The notes: a model not told the origin generated them from the sequence alone. A stretch of DNA of 64,000 nt from Lachnospiraceae bacterium (GCA_024681795.1 JAILAD010000020.1:1-64000); one strand, 5' to 3'. Numbered from the stretch's first letter, positions 1 to 8,755 are shown. Program-made: numbers and translations.

Positions 1-1
1 G

Positions 2-139
2 AAACAAATACGACCCTCCAAATTTGGAGGGTCGTTCAACGAACCAAACGTTCCTACCAGTAATGTTGTGGTTGATATGGTTGCCCCCCAACGCAGGATT
101 GCCAAGATAATAGGCGGCGAGGTGGATGTAAAAGCATAA
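2..139 (+). CDS. possible C-terminal fragment of an unrecognised protein
   Basis: A reading frame ending with TAA at 137-139 is open back to base 2, so it would be the last 45 residues of a protein starting outside the window. It ends in GGEVDVKA and I do not recognise it. A perfect 24-bp palindrome at 11-34 lies inside the frame, which may mean that the palindrome is an intergenic element and the frame is chance. No membrane segment or metal motif is visible. The stretch from 140 to 250, between it and the next gene, shows nothing I can name. Confidence 0.3.
   Translation, partial: KQIRPSKFGGSFNEPNVPTSNVVVDMVAPQRRIAKIIGGEVDVKA
11..34. repeat. 24-bp perfect palindrome
   Basis: The arms CGACCCTCCAAA and TTTGGAGGGTCG meet without a loop, giving a perfect 24-bp inverted repeat. 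No T-run follows (the next bases are TTCAAC), so it is not a typical intrinsic terminator. It could be a protein binding site or a repeat element; its left context is outside the window. Confidence 0.5.
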
Positions 140-250
140 ACCATCTCATTATTTTAATAAGAAAAGGAACTGTCTTATGAACACTGCCGTAATATCCGGG
201 TCTGTTTTTTTAGCAGAACGCTCCCGTCGGAGTTCGTGAAGGCACGATAT

Positions 251-1591
251 TTACCTCGGTTCACCGCAGATATACGTATCTTTTCCGACGTGGTAGGTCG
301 ATACCGTGATGGGATTGGGTTCTTCGGGAATGTAACCCTGAATCACATTGACAATGTCATGGGAATCCAGATACCGGTCACGGACCAGATAGGAAACGGT
401 TTCGTATCCGTTTTCATATGCATCGCAAAGCAGTTCTGCGATTTCCTGCTCGGCAAAGGCAACGTCTTCTTCGTAGGGCGCGTCGCAGTATCCCGCATCC
501 GTAAACAGCCCGGAGTAATAAAAATAGTTGTCGTCGGAATACATGGAAATCCGGGTCAGTTCGTTTCCTTTCGGAATATAATGAGTCTCTTCGAGGATGT
601 CCTTTCCGGCATTGAAGTAAATATATGCCGGATAATAGTAGCCGTTTGAATTAAAGGTGGTATCGTCGTATGTGACATCGACCGAATACCAGATTCCGTC
701 AAGGCTGATGATATTCCATACATGGAGATTGCCTTCCGCGCTTCCGCTCTGGCTTTTACTTTGCAGTCCTGCCATTTTACAGAGCATGTTAAAGGCATCC
801 GCATATCCCTGACAGTTCGCTTTTCCGTCCAGTAAAAGACCGGTAACGGTACAGTATCTCGGAACCGGGTCTTCGCTTCCGGGGTTGTAGTAAACCGTGG
901 AACGGCAGATGTAGTCGTGAATCAGGCGTTCCTTTACGAGAATGTTTTCTTCCGGATTCACGGTATTTTCTATAAAATCAGAGGTCATTTCCAGCACTGT
1001 CATTTCGTCATCGGTCAAACCGGAGGAATCCCCCGATTCATAAGCGTCGGCAATCATGGTGCCGGGGTAGTACATGATAAAAACGTTCCAGTATTCGGAC
1101 TGATCCCTCATAATCGTATAATTGGTGGAAACGTAGGGCAGTGAAAAACGGTAAAGCAAAAGATCGTTGTCGATTGTAAAACCGTTCGAGGAATAAAAGG
1201 AAAAGGATTGAATCCGGTTCCTTAAAATGTATTCCATGTATGCGTTTAATTCCCTGTCGTTTGAAATGACGGGGGATTCATCACTTGAAAAATCCGGCAG
1301 GTCCGGCTTGGTCCATTCTATGGTAAGGTTTGTGTTTGTTTCCGAAGTATCAGGAACAGGGAAATCGTATGTTCCGCCGCTTTCCGGCTCTGAGGAAGGG
1401 GTTTGGGAGGATGAGTCCGTTTCGCTGCCGGGATTAACCGGGAAATAGGGAAGGGTCTCGGAAGAGTCCTCGAAGAGGGAAAGGATTTCGGAACATCCGG
1501 AAAAAAGAAGAGAAGCGCATAAAAAGAGAAGCGCCGCGAAGGTGCCTGCTTTCAGGTGTATGCTTTTTTTCGGAAGCTTCTTTTTGTTCAT
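251..1591 (-). CDS. transglutaminase-like domain lipoprotein
   Basis: The 446-residue protein begins with a lysine-rich n-region and a hydrophobic stretch ending in the lipobox FSGC, with Cys33 as the lipidated residue, so it is anchored on the outside of the membrane. A Ser/Pro/Glu-rich linker (about 40-105) follows. The transglutaminase-like core shows the papain-type triad in the usual order: Cys260 in KANCQGYADA, His290 in LHVWN and Asp305 in SVDVTYDD. Such proteins can be cysteine proteases or cross-linking enzymes acting on the cell surface, and the substrate cannot be read from the sequence. The gene is transcribed alone, away from the membrane protein at 1872. I found no clear terminator after it. 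The family call is firm; the activity is inferred. Confidence 0.85.
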   Translation of the reverse strand: MNKKKLPKKSIHLKAGTFAALLFLCASLLFSGCSEILSLFEDSSETLPYFPVNPGSETDSSSQTPSSEPESGGTYDFPVPDTSETNTNLTIEWTKPDLPDFSSDESPVISNDRELNAYMEYILRNRIQSFSFYSSNGFTIDNDLLLYRFSLPYVSTNYTIMRDQSEYWNVFIMYYPGTMIADAYESGDSSGLTDDEMTVLEMTSDFIENTVNPEENILVKERLIHDYICRSTVYYNPGSEDPVPRYCTVTGLLLDGKANCQGYADAFNMLCKMAGLQSKSQSGSAEGNLHVWNIISLDGIWYSVDVTYDDTTFNSNGYYYPAYIYFNAGKDILEETHYIPKGNELTRISMYSDDNYFYYSGLFTDAGYCDAPYEEDVAFAEQEIAELLCDAYENGYETVSYLVRDRYLDSHDIVNVIQGYIPEEPNPITVSTYHVGKDTYICGEPR

Positions 1592-1645
1592 TCCTTTTTA
1601 TTATAGTAGAAGATGCACGGAATCGCCATTTTTTTATTTTAATCG

Positions 1646-1674
1646 TTTACAAACATATGTTCGCGTACTATAAT
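1646..1674 (+). promoter_or_regulatory. sigma-A type promoter of a probable small RNA
   Basis: TTTACA (1646-1651) and TATAAT (1669-1674) are separated by 17 bp, a near-consensus vegetative promoter. Transcription would start near 1681 and meet a strong terminator at 1710-1744 before any gene begins. Confidence 0.6.
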
Positions 1675-1680
1675 ACGGTT

Positions 1681-1744
1681 AATGCAACATCATTCCCAAA
1701 GAGGAAAAGAACGCGGAAAATTTTTAATGATTTTTCGCGTTTTT
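1681..1744 (+). ncRNA. candidate small RNA or attenuated leader (about 64 nt)
   Basis: A near-consensus promoter lies just upstream and an intrinsic terminator closes the unit: the stem AACGCGGAAAA (1710-1720) pairs with TTTTTCGCGTT (1731-1741) over 11 bp with one G-U pair, followed by T residues. A second promoter begins at 1746, so the short transcript looks separate from the mRNA of the gene at 1872. No open frame of note is present. It could be a small RNA, or a leader whose terminator is regulated and read through into the gene at 1872. Confidence 0.45.
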
Positions 1745-1745
1745 G

Positions 1746-1774
1746 TTGTCAGACACTTTTTGAGCCTGTATACT
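1746..1774 (+). promoter_or_regulatory. promoter of the membrane protein gene at 1872
   Basis: TTGTCA (1746-1751) and TATACT (1769-1774) are separated by 17 bp, immediately after the terminator of the preceding candidate small RNA. The leader to the ATG at 1872 would be about 90 nt. Confidence 0.55.
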
Positions 1775-1871
1775 GAAAAAGCGTGATTTTTATCCGACAT
1801 TTCATAAAATCACGGAAGAACGGAATTATTATAATAAGTATGTTACATCAGGTGAAGGAAGGGGAAGAAAG

Positions 1872-2513
1872 ATGGCATTTTTATCAAAGACAAGATCACT
1901 TGTTATGGGAATCGGTCTGACGATAATCGGAATAGGCTGTATGATTTACGGACTGATTATGGGAATCAGTGCCAGGACGGCACCGGTGGATTTGTATGAA
2001 GTGGACTGGAATACGTTAAAACCGTATCAGCACGTGGAATTCGATCTCGATTTTATCGCCGACTGCTATATGTATTATGAAAGAGACGGGAAGGAAACCT
2101 CCAGATTTTATGCGGTTCCGAATCTTTATGCAAATGAAGACGGATATGTGGATGTCAATCATTTTATGGGGATTGCGGTAGCGCAGAAAGATTTCGCGCA
2201 GTATGAGAAACTTGCGGACAGTTCCTATGAATGGTGGAGTGATGAAACCGGCAGTGTGGAATTCGGGAAAGACGCAATTCATATTGACGGATATTTACGC
2301 AAAATGTCTTCAAAAGATAAAGAGTATATGAAGAAGTATATGACGGAAGACTGGGGATATTCCGACAGTGAGGCGGATGAGATGATGACGAAATATGTCA
2401 TTATGACGAACGGAGCTTCCGGTGGCGGAATTCTTGCGGCAGGTGCCATTGTTATGGTTATGGGACTCGGATTACTGGTATCTGCGGTTATCCGTATTGT
2501 GAAAGGTAACTGA
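1872..2513 (+). CDS. hypothetical protein with two terminal membrane segments
   Basis: The 213-residue protein has a hydrophobic glycine/isoleucine-rich segment near the N terminus (about 11-32) and another near the C terminus (about 183-206), with a hydrophilic, acidic and tyrosine-rich central domain that is probably outside the cell. The start is supported by GGAAGGGGAAG upstream of the ATG. I recognise no family motif. It sits alone between a divergent transglutaminase lipoprotein gene and the T-box operon. Two promoters lie upstream, the nearer one just after a terminator. The function is unknown. Confidence 0.75.
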   Translation: MAFLSKTRSLVMGIGLTIIGIGCMIYGLIMGISARTAPVDLYEVDWNTLKPYQHVEFDLDFIADCYMYYERDGKETSRFYAVPNLYANEDGYVDVNHFMGIAVAQKDFAQYEKLADSSYEWWSDETGSVEFGKDAIHIDGYLRKMSSKDKEYMKKYMTEDWGYSDSEADEMMTKYVIMTNGASGGGILAAGAIVMVMGLGLLVSAVIRIVKGN

Positions 2514-2526
2514 AACGAAAAAAGAA

Positions 2527-2555
2527 TTGACATTTTTTCAAAAAAAAACTATTAT
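2527..2555 (+). promoter_or_regulatory. promoter of the T-box operon
   Basis: TTGACA (2527-2532) and TATTAT (2550-2555) are 17 bp apart in an A/T-rich stretch. The transcript would start near 2562, directly ahead of stem I of the T-box leader. Confidence 0.7.
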
Positions 2556-2561
2556 TGTTTC

Positions 2562-2840
2562 AATCGTACAAAAATAAATGCAGTGAAGGAATTATGTTTC
2601 ATTTGGATGTTTCAGAGAGTCGGCGGATGGTGTGAGCCGATACGGAAGGATGAATGCAGTCTCACTCCTGAGCAGAGTTCCCGAAATTACAGTAAGGAAT
2701 TCCGGAAGACCCCGTTATCGCAGTCGCAGATATGCTGGTATCTGATTAAGAGGTTGTGAAAACAACAAGTCGGGTGGTACCGCGGTAAATGAATGAATTT
2801 ATCGTCCCGGAGGTCATAAATGACTTCCGGGACTTTTTTT
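2562..2840 (+). promoter_or_regulatory. T-box riboswitch, probably leucine-specific
   Basis: The leader has the standard T-box parts. Stem I starts at the AGAGAGTCGG region (from about 2612) with a GGTGTGAGCC motif. The antiterminator motif GGTGGTACCGCGG lies at 2773-2785. A terminator stem of 13 bp (2804-2816 with 2821-2833) is followed by a run of T at 2834-2840. On the 3' side of stem I, CTC (2661-2663) comes directly before ACTCCTGAGCAG. This is the position of the specifier codon in well-studied leaders, where GGC precedes ATTCTTGAGCA in a glycine T-box. CTC is a leucine codon, so uncharged tRNA-Leu should allow read-through into the LeuA-like gene. T-box class is certain; the specificity is read by alignment from memory. 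Confidence 0.93.
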
Positions 2841-2904
2841 GGCCGGAAGTTTACGAAAGAATTGTTTACAGAAGGACAGTTATTCAGGAAAGAAAGGAAA
2901 CGCT

Positions 2905-4317
2905 ATGGGAAGAATCAAAATTGCGGACATTACGATCAGGGAAGCCTGTGGGAATTCGCGCGTAAGTTTAAGCTTCAAGGAAAAAATGGAAGTGGCAAAG
3001 CAGCTTGACAATCTGTTGGTAGATGTCATTGAAATGCCGAAAGTATCGGGACAGACGGAAAGCCTTCTGGTAAAATCCCTTGCTCCCATTGTAAAAAACA
3101 GTGTAATCAGTGTGGAAGCGGGACTTGACCGCAGCGAAGTGGAAAAAGCATGGGCAGCTCTGTCGGGAACAAAGAAACCCAGAATCTGCATTTCGGTTCC
3201 GACCTCCCCGGTTCAGATGGAGTATCTTTGCGGAATGAAATCCAAAAAAATTCTGGAGATGGTTCCCGGAATCGTATCCTATGCAAAGAGTTTTACGGCA
3301 GACGTTGAATTTAACTGTCAGGATGCAACGAGAAGCGAAGAGGATTTCCTGGTACAGATTATTTCCTCTGCAATCGGTGCCGGAGCAACGGGTGTAAATC
3401 TTGAGGATACTGCCGGAGTGATGCTTCCCGAGGAATTTGATACGCTGATTCAGCATCTGACGGAAAGAATTCCGGAACTGAAAAACATTCCGCTTTCCGT
3501 AACCTGTTCCGACAGCCTGGATATGGCCTGCGCCAATGCCATTACTTCCGTAAGAAGCGGTGCATCCGAAATCAAAACAACCCTTCTCGGAAAATCCGCT
3601 CCCGGTCTTGAAGAAGTTGTAAATCTCTTCAGCGAAAGAGGAGATTCCCTTCATATGGAAATCGGTCAGAAGCGTCCCGAAGTGGAGAAAATATTAAGAA
3701 AATTATCCTGGATGGATCAGAATAAAGGAAGCGGTGTACGGATTTTTGCCGGAGAGGAAGGTGCCGTCAAAGAGGAACTCGATTTGGATGAGACCGCGGA
3801 TATTTCAAAGGTAATCCGTGCCGTAAAGAAACTCGGTTACGAGCTTTCGGATGATGACAATGCAAAGGTTTATAAAGAATTTAAACGTGTTTCCGAGAAG
3901 AAGAAAATCGGAACCAAGGAGATGGAGGCCATTATTGCCACTGCATCCCTGCAGGTGGTACCGACCTATCAGCTTGTGAATTTCGTCATCAACAGCGGAA
4001 ATATAATTACGCCGACTGCACAGGTGACTCTGGAGAAAGACGGAAACAACCTGAAAGGCTTAAGCTCAGGAGACGGTCCGATCGCCGCTGCATTTCTTGC
4101 AGTGGAAATGGTAGTGGGCGTTCATTACGAATTGGACGATTTCCAGATTCAGTCCGTTACCGAAGGCAGCGAGGCAGTAGGAAATGCACTTGTAAAACTT
4201 CGCTATAACGGCAAACTATATTCCGGAAGCGGTATTTCCACCGACATTATCGGTGCAAGTATCAGAGCTTATCTGAATGCAATCAACAAGATTGTGGCAG
4301 ACAGTAAGACGGAATAA
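2905..4317 (+). CDS. LeuA-like protein (2-isopropylmalate synthase homologue) lacking the metal site
   Basis: The 470-residue protein has a TIM-barrel of the HMGL/LeuA type (about 1-300) and a C-terminal LeuA dimerisation/regulatory domain (about 350-466, TYQLVNFVI onward). The ATG at 2905 is chosen because AAAGGAAA precedes it; an in-frame ATG at 2839 lies in the terminator arm of the T-box. In active 2-isopropylmalate synthases the metal is held by the Asp of DTTLRDG, a His-x-His pair and an Asn. Here Asp8 is kept in ADITIREAC, but the His-x-His position reads Thr200-Cys-Ser202 and the later GIGERAGN motif reads LLGKSAPG. It is therefore a degenerate paralogue that may have another reaction or a regulatory role. 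It is under a leucine-type T-box and forms an operon with the downstream ligase fusion. Confidence 0.85.
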   Translation: MGRIKIADITIREACGNSRVSLSFKEKMEVAKQLDNLLVDVIEMPKVSGQTESLLVKSLAPIVKNSVISVEAGLDRSEVEKAWAALSGTKKPRICISVPTSPVQMEYLCGMKSKKILEMVPGIVSYAKSFTADVEFNCQDATRSEEDFLVQIISSAIGAGATGVNLEDTAGVMLPEEFDTLIQHLTERIPELKNIPLSVTCSDSLDMACANAITSVRSGASEIKTTLLGKSAPGLEEVVNLFSERGDSLHMEIGQKRPEVEKILRKLSWMDQNKGSGVRIFAGEEGAVKEELDLDETADISKVIRAVKKLGYELSDDDNAKVYKEFKRVSEKKKIGTKEMEAIIATASLQVVPTYQLVNFVINSGNIITPTAQVTLEKDGNNLKGLSSGDGPIAAAFLAVEMVVGVHYELDDFQIQSVTEGSEAVGNALVKLRYNGKLYSGSGISTDIIGASIRAYLNAINKIVADSKTE

Positions 4318-4403
4318 GAAGAACGGGACCCGAAGGATTCAGCAGACGGATGTCCGGAAGATTCTCCGGATTTTCCGAAGGAGATATTTAAGGAGTAAAA
4401 CAG

Positions 4404-6923
4404 ATGAAATTATCATTTAGCACAAACGGATGGGACGATTTTGACTGGACGGATTTCTATGTAACCGCGAAGGATTTGCAGTTTTCCGGAATCGAAATCC
4501 ATGATATCAAAAGAGAAGTATTCGCCGGCAAAAACAGACCTTTCAATAATGAAAATATTGTGGAAACCGCCCGGAAGATTTTTCAGATGCAGCTTGAAAT
4601 TCCGTGTCTGGATGCAACCTGTGACGTGGCAGATCCCGCAAAAATCGAGGAAAACGTTGCACAGATCCGCGAGTATATCCGGATTGCAAAGATTTTAAAC
4701 TGCCCTGCCATCCGGCTTCGTGCAGGAAAGAGTATTGCGGATACGGATGTAAGCGACGAACCGGTCATTGAGTGTATCAGACAGACTTACCGCGAGGCCG
4801 ACAATAACGGCGTATCGCTTCTTCTGGAAACCATCGGTGTATATTCCGATACGGAGCGTTTAAGAAACGTTCTGAACGTTTTCGCAAGAGACAATGTGGC
4901 TGCCCTTTGGGACATTCATCATACGGTAAGAAACGGAAACGAATCCCCGGAGAAAACCATCCAGAATCTCGGTGCGTATGTAAAGCATGTACATATCAAG
5001 GATTCCGACGAAAACGGATATGCCCTGATGGGAGAGGGAAATCTTCCGATTTCCGATTTAATGCTGGCATTAAGAAGTGTCAACTACGACGGATTTATTT
5101 CTTTTGAATGGATTCCGGGATGGCTTCCCGAATTATCCGACCCGGGAATCGTATTCCCGCATTTTGTAAATTACATGAGCCGCTATGAGAGAGAAAACGT
5201 AACGGCGGAACACGGTCTTTATTCCAACAAAGCCGGCACCGGTAAATTTGTATGGAAAAAGGAAGAGATTATCGACAAGACCTTTCCTCAGGTTCTGGAC
5301 CGCATGGTTGAGGAATTCCCCGACCAGTATGCATTCCGCTACACGACCCTCGATTACACCAGAACCTATAAGGAATTCCGGGATGACGTGGATGAGTTTG
5401 CAAGAACCTTAATCGCACTCGGCGTCAAGCAGGGCGGACACGTGGCAATCTGGGCAACCAATGTGCCGCAGTGGTATATCACCTTTTGGGCGTGCTGCAG
5501 AATCGGTGCCGTTCTGGTTACGGTAAATACGGCATATAAAATCCACGAGGCGGAATACCTTCTCAGGAACTCCGATACCCATACGCTTGTCATGATTGAC
5601 GGTTACCGGGATTCCCACTATAACGAGATTATGGCGGAACTCTGTCCGGAACTTGCAGACAATGTTCCCGGAAAAGCGCTTCACTGCAAACGTCTGCCGT
5701 TCTTACGCCATATCATCAACGTATCTTCCAGACAGCCCGGCTGTCTTACCTGGGAAGACGCTCTTGCACTTGCCGACAGCGTTCCGATTGAAGAAGTATA
5801 CAGAAGATCTTCGCTGGTAGACAAGCATGACGTCTGCAACATGCAGTATACTTCCGGTACCACGGGCTTCCCGAAGGGAGTTATGCTGACGCACTATAAT
5901 GTTGTAAATAACGGAAAATGCATCGGCGACCGTATGGACCTGTCCACGGCGGACCGCATGATGATTCAGGTTCCGATGTTCCACTGCTTCGGTATGGTAC
6001 TTGCCATGACCGCATCCATGACGCACGGCGTAACAATTTCGCCGATTCCGTATTTTTCCACGAAGCCGGCACTTGCCTGCATCAATCAGGAAAAAATTAC
6101 CTGCTTCCACGGCGTGCCGACCATGTTCATTGCGATGCTGGAGCATGAAGATTTTGCGAAGACCGATTTTTCCTATATGAGAACCGGTATTATGGCGGGC
6201 TCTCCCTGCCCGATTGCCATCATGAAGGACGTGGTGGAAAAAATGCACATGACCGAGATTACGATTGTTTACGGACAGACCGAAGCATCTCCGGGATGTA
6301 CGATGTCCAGTACGGAAGATTCGCTGGAAGTTCGTGTCAATACGGTCGGCGGACCGCTTCCCGGCGTGGAATGCAAGGTTGTGGATCCCGAAACCGGAGA
6401 GGAAGTACCGGACGGTGTAAACGGCGAATTTGTGGCCAGGGGCTACAATATCATGAAGGGGTATTATAAAATGCCCGTCGCGACGGCACAGGCGATTGAT
6501 GCCGACGGATGGCTCCATACGGGTGATCTGGCCTGCAGAACCCCGGAAGGAAATTTCAGAATTACCGGAAGATTAAAGGATATGATTATCCGCGGCGGTG
6601 AAAATATTTATCCGAAGGAAATCGAGGAATTCATTTATACTTATGATAAAGTAAAGGATGTTCAGGTAATCGGCGTTCCGGATGAACAGCTCGGCGAGGA
6701 AATCTGCGCCTGCGTGGTTCCGAAGGAAGGCATGGAGATTACGGAGGACGAAATCAGGGATTATGTACGTTCCCACATGGCAAAGCATAAGGTGCCGAAA
6801 TATGTGGATATCGTGGAAGGCTTCCCGATGAATGCAGCCGGAAAGATTCTGAAGTATAAGATGAGAGAGGCTGCCGTGGAGAAGTACGGACTTGCGAAGG
6901 CAGACAGCATCGAAACCGCATAA
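4404..6923 (+). CDS. fusion of xylose-isomerase-like TIM barrel and acyl-CoA synthetase
   Basis: In this 839-residue fusion, residues 1-268 form a sugar phosphate isomerase/AP-endonuclease-2-like TIM barrel (motifs LLLETIG, WDIHHTVRNG, VKHVHIKDS, ISFEWIPG). From about 285 to the end it is an ANL-superfamily AMP-forming acyl-CoA synthetase. The ATP-binding loop YTSGTTGFPKG is near residue 483, YGQTEAS and GWLHTGDLA follow, and the hinge GRLKDMIIRGGENIYPKE and the catalytic lysine region AAGKILKYKM close the protein. All core adenylation motifs are intact. AAGGAG precedes the ATG. It lies 86 bp after the LeuA-like gene and probably shares its T-box control. The acyl substrate is unknown. A link to branched-chain acids is inferred from the leucine control only. 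Confidence 0.88.
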   Translation: MKLSFSTNGWDDFDWTDFYVTAKDLQFSGIEIHDIKREVFAGKNRPFNNENIVETARKIFQMQLEIPCLDATCDVADPAKIEENVAQIREYIRIAKILNCPAIRLRAGKSIADTDVSDEPVIECIRQTYREADNNGVSLLLETIGVYSDTERLRNVLNVFARDNVAALWDIHHTVRNGNESPEKTIQNLGAYVKHVHIKDSDENGYALMGEGNLPISDLMLALRSVNYDGFISFEWIPGWLPELSDPGIVFPHFVNYMSRYERENVTAEHGLYSNKAGTGKFVWKKEEIIDKTFPQVLDRMVEEFPDQYAFRYTTLDYTRTYKEFRDDVDEFARTLIALGVKQGGHVAIWATNVPQWYITFWACCRIGAVLVTVNTAYKIHEAEYLLRNSDTHTLVMIDGYRDSHYNEIMAELCPELADNVPGKALHCKRLPFLRHIINVSSRQPGCLTWEDALALADSVPIEEVYRRSSLVDKHDVCNMQYTSGTTGFPKGVMLTHYNVVNNGKCIGDRMDLSTADRMMIQVPMFHCFGMVLAMTASMTHGVTISPIPYFSTKPALACINQEKITCFHGVPTMFIAMLEHEDFAKTDFSYMRTGIMAGSPCPIAIMKDVVEKMHMTEITIVYGQTEASPGCTMSSTEDSLEVRVNTVGGPLPGVECKVVDPETGEEVPDGVNGEFVARGYNIMKGYYKMPVATAQAIDADGWLHTGDLACRTPEGNFRITGRLKDMIIRGGENIYPKEIEEFIYTYDKVKDVQVIGVPDEQLGEEICACVVPKEGMEITEDEIRDYVRSHMAKHKVPKYVDIVEGFPMNAAGKILKYKMREAAVEKYGLAKADSIETA

Positions 6924-6957
6924 ATGAGCGGGAACGGCAGCAGGAGCAGGAACATTC

Positions 6958-8319
6958 ATGCAGATTGTTTTACCGGAAGACGTAAAAAAAATAATAGGGA
7001 TGATACAGAAGGCGGGCTTCGAGGCATACGCGGTAGGCGGATGCGTCAGGGACTGCCTTCTTAACAAGGTCCCGAATGACTGGGACATTACAACCTCGGC
7101 CCTTCCCGAAGAGGTGAAAGGGCTTTTTTCGCATACCTTCGATACCGGAATTAAGCACGGAACGGTAACCGTACTTTTGCATCATGTGGGATATGAGGTA
7201 ACCACCTACCGGATTGACGGGGAATACGAAGACGGACGTCATCCGAAGGAGGTTTCCTTTACAAGATCGTTAAAAGAGGACCTTTTGCGCAGGGATTTTA
7301 CCATCAATGCAATGGCCTACAACGATACGGACGGTCTGATTGATTTATTCGGCGGGCAGCAGGATTTAAAGGACGGCATAATACGTTGTGTCGGGAATGC
7401 GGAGGACCGCTTCGGAGAAGATGCGTTAAGGATGCTTCGGGCAGTCAGATTTTCGGCACAGCTTGATTTTGAAATAGAAGAAGAGACGTTAAAGGCCGTT
7501 AAGAAACTTTCCGGAAATCTGGAGAAGGTTTCCGAGGAGAGAATTCAGACGGAACTGGTAAAAACGATAACGAGCGACCATCCCGGAAAAATAAGGATTG
7601 CCCATGAATGCGGACTGACAAAGGTATTTCTTCCGGAATTCGACGTCTGCATGGAAACCGCACAGAACAATCCGAATCATTTGTATACGGTCGGGGAACA
7701 TTCCGTAAGGAGCATGGAACGGATTCCCGCAAAAAAGGAACTGCGTCTTACGATGCTTTTGCATGATATCGGGAAACCGGCTCTTAAGACCACGGATGAA
7801 GAGGGAATTGACCATTTTCACGGACATCCCGCGAAATCCGCAGAGATGGCAAGGGAGATTTTAAGGAGGCTGAAATTCGACAATCAGACGGTTGATAAGG
7901 TCAGCAGACTCTGTGCATGCCACGATGTCAGAATCGAGCCGGGAAAGAAATACTTAAGGCGCGCCATGAACAGGCTCGGCGGAGATCTGTTTCCGGATTT
8001 CTTTCTGGTACAGCGTGCAGATGTCTGTGCGCAGAGCGACTGGAAGAGAAAGGAAAAACTTGACCAGATTGCCCGGAATGAAGCGGATTATAAGGAAATA
8101 ACCGATGCGGGAGAATGTTTTTCCTTAAAGGACCTGGCAGTGAACGGAAAGGACCTGATTGATGCCGGAATAAAACCCGGAAAAGAGATTGGAGAAATCC
8201 TTGAAAAAATGCTGAATCTCGTTTTGGAGGACCCTGAAAACAACGAAAAATCGCGACTTTTTGAGTTATGTCTACCAAAAACACAAGAAAATGGGGAAAA
8301 ATCGAAAAAAAAGTGCTAA
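6958..8319 (+). CDS. cca: CCA tRNA nucleotidyltransferase
   Basis: This 453-residue enzyme adds or repairs the 3' CCA end of tRNAs. The class II nucleotidyltransferase head shows YAVGGCVRDCLL and the metal-binding NDWDITTSA, then the RRDFTINAMAY and RFGEDALRMLRAVRF motifs. An HD domain with LLHDIGKPAL (around residues 265-275) follows, giving the bacterial HD-containing form. The C terminus is lysine-rich and ends just before the hup promoter. The ribosome binding site before the ATG is modest (AGGAGCAGGA). The gene follows the ligase fusion after 34 bp, so it may be co-transcribed with it, although its function is general tRNA maturation. Confidence 0.95.
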   Translation: MQIVLPEDVKKIIGMIQKAGFEAYAVGGCVRDCLLNKVPNDWDITTSALPEEVKGLFSHTFDTGIKHGTVTVLLHHVGYEVTTYRIDGEYEDGRHPKEVSFTRSLKEDLLRRDFTINAMAYNDTDGLIDLFGGQQDLKDGIIRCVGNAEDRFGEDALRMLRAVRFSAQLDFEIEEETLKAVKKLSGNLEKVSEERIQTELVKTITSDHPGKIRIAHECGLTKVFLPEFDVCMETAQNNPNHLYTVGEHSVRSMERIPAKKELRLTMLLHDIGKPALKTTDEEGIDHFHGHPAKSAEMAREILRRLKFDNQTVDKVSRLCACHDVRIEPGKKYLRRAMNRLGGDLFPDFFLVQRADVCAQSDWKRKEKLDQIARNEADYKEITDAGECFSLKDLAVNGKDLIDAGIKPGKEIGEILEKMLNLVLEDPENNEKSRLFELCLPKTQENGEKSKKKC

Positions 8320-8346
8320 AAACCCCCATATTTTGTGGTTTTTTCC

Positions 8347-8375
8347 TTGACAAATATTGAAAAAACCTCTATAAA
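8347..8375 (+). promoter_or_regulatory. strong promoter of hup
   Basis: TTGACA (8347-8352) and TATAAA (8370-8375) are separated by exactly 17 bp. The position, just after cca and about 70 bp before the hup ATG, fits a highly expressed gene. Confidence 0.8.
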
Positions 8376-8445
8376 TAGAGTATACGATGAATACGTCGTA
8401 GAAACTATAAAACAGTATTAAATTAACTAAGAGGAGGAGTTCATA

Positions 8446-8727
8446 ATGAACAAGACAGAATTAGTTGCTGCTATCGCTGATCAGGCAGGTTTAACCAAGA
8501 AAGATGCTGAGAAGGCAGTTAACGCTTTCACAGACGTAGTAAAGAAAGAATTAAAGAAGAAAGACGGAAAGGTTCAGTTAGTTGGATTCGGTACTTTCGA
8601 TGTTGCTAAGAGAGCAGCAAGAGAAGGAAGAAATCCTCAGACCGGCGCTAAGATGAAGATTAAAGCTTCCAAGGCTCCCAGATTCAAAGCTGGTAAGGCT
8701 CTTAAGGATGCTGTAAACTCCAAATAA
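8446..8727 (+). CDS. hup: HU family DNA-binding protein
   Basis: The 93-residue protein has the complete HU/IHF fold: the N-terminal helices [16 protein letters not shown], the conserved [19 protein letters not shown] arm and [13 protein letters not shown] at the end. It bends and compacts DNA as a nucleoid dimer. AAGAGGAGG upstream of the ATG is a strong ribosome binding site, and codon use is biased to a few preferred codons, in keeping with high expression. A strong promoter precedes it and a clear terminator follows at 8756-8783, so it is mainly a single-gene unit ahead of rqcP. Confidence 0.97.
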   Translation: MNKTELVAAIADQAGLTKKDAEKAVNAFTDVVKKELKKKDGKVQLVGFGTFDVAKRAAREGRNPQTGAKMKIKASKAPRFKAGKALKDAVNSK

Positions 8728-8755
8728 TTGAAGAATTAAGCGTAAGTAATGAAAG

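Noticed and set aside
2839-2904. Earlier start of the LeuA-like gene
   Set aside because: This start lies in the T-box terminator region and lacks a ribosome binding site.
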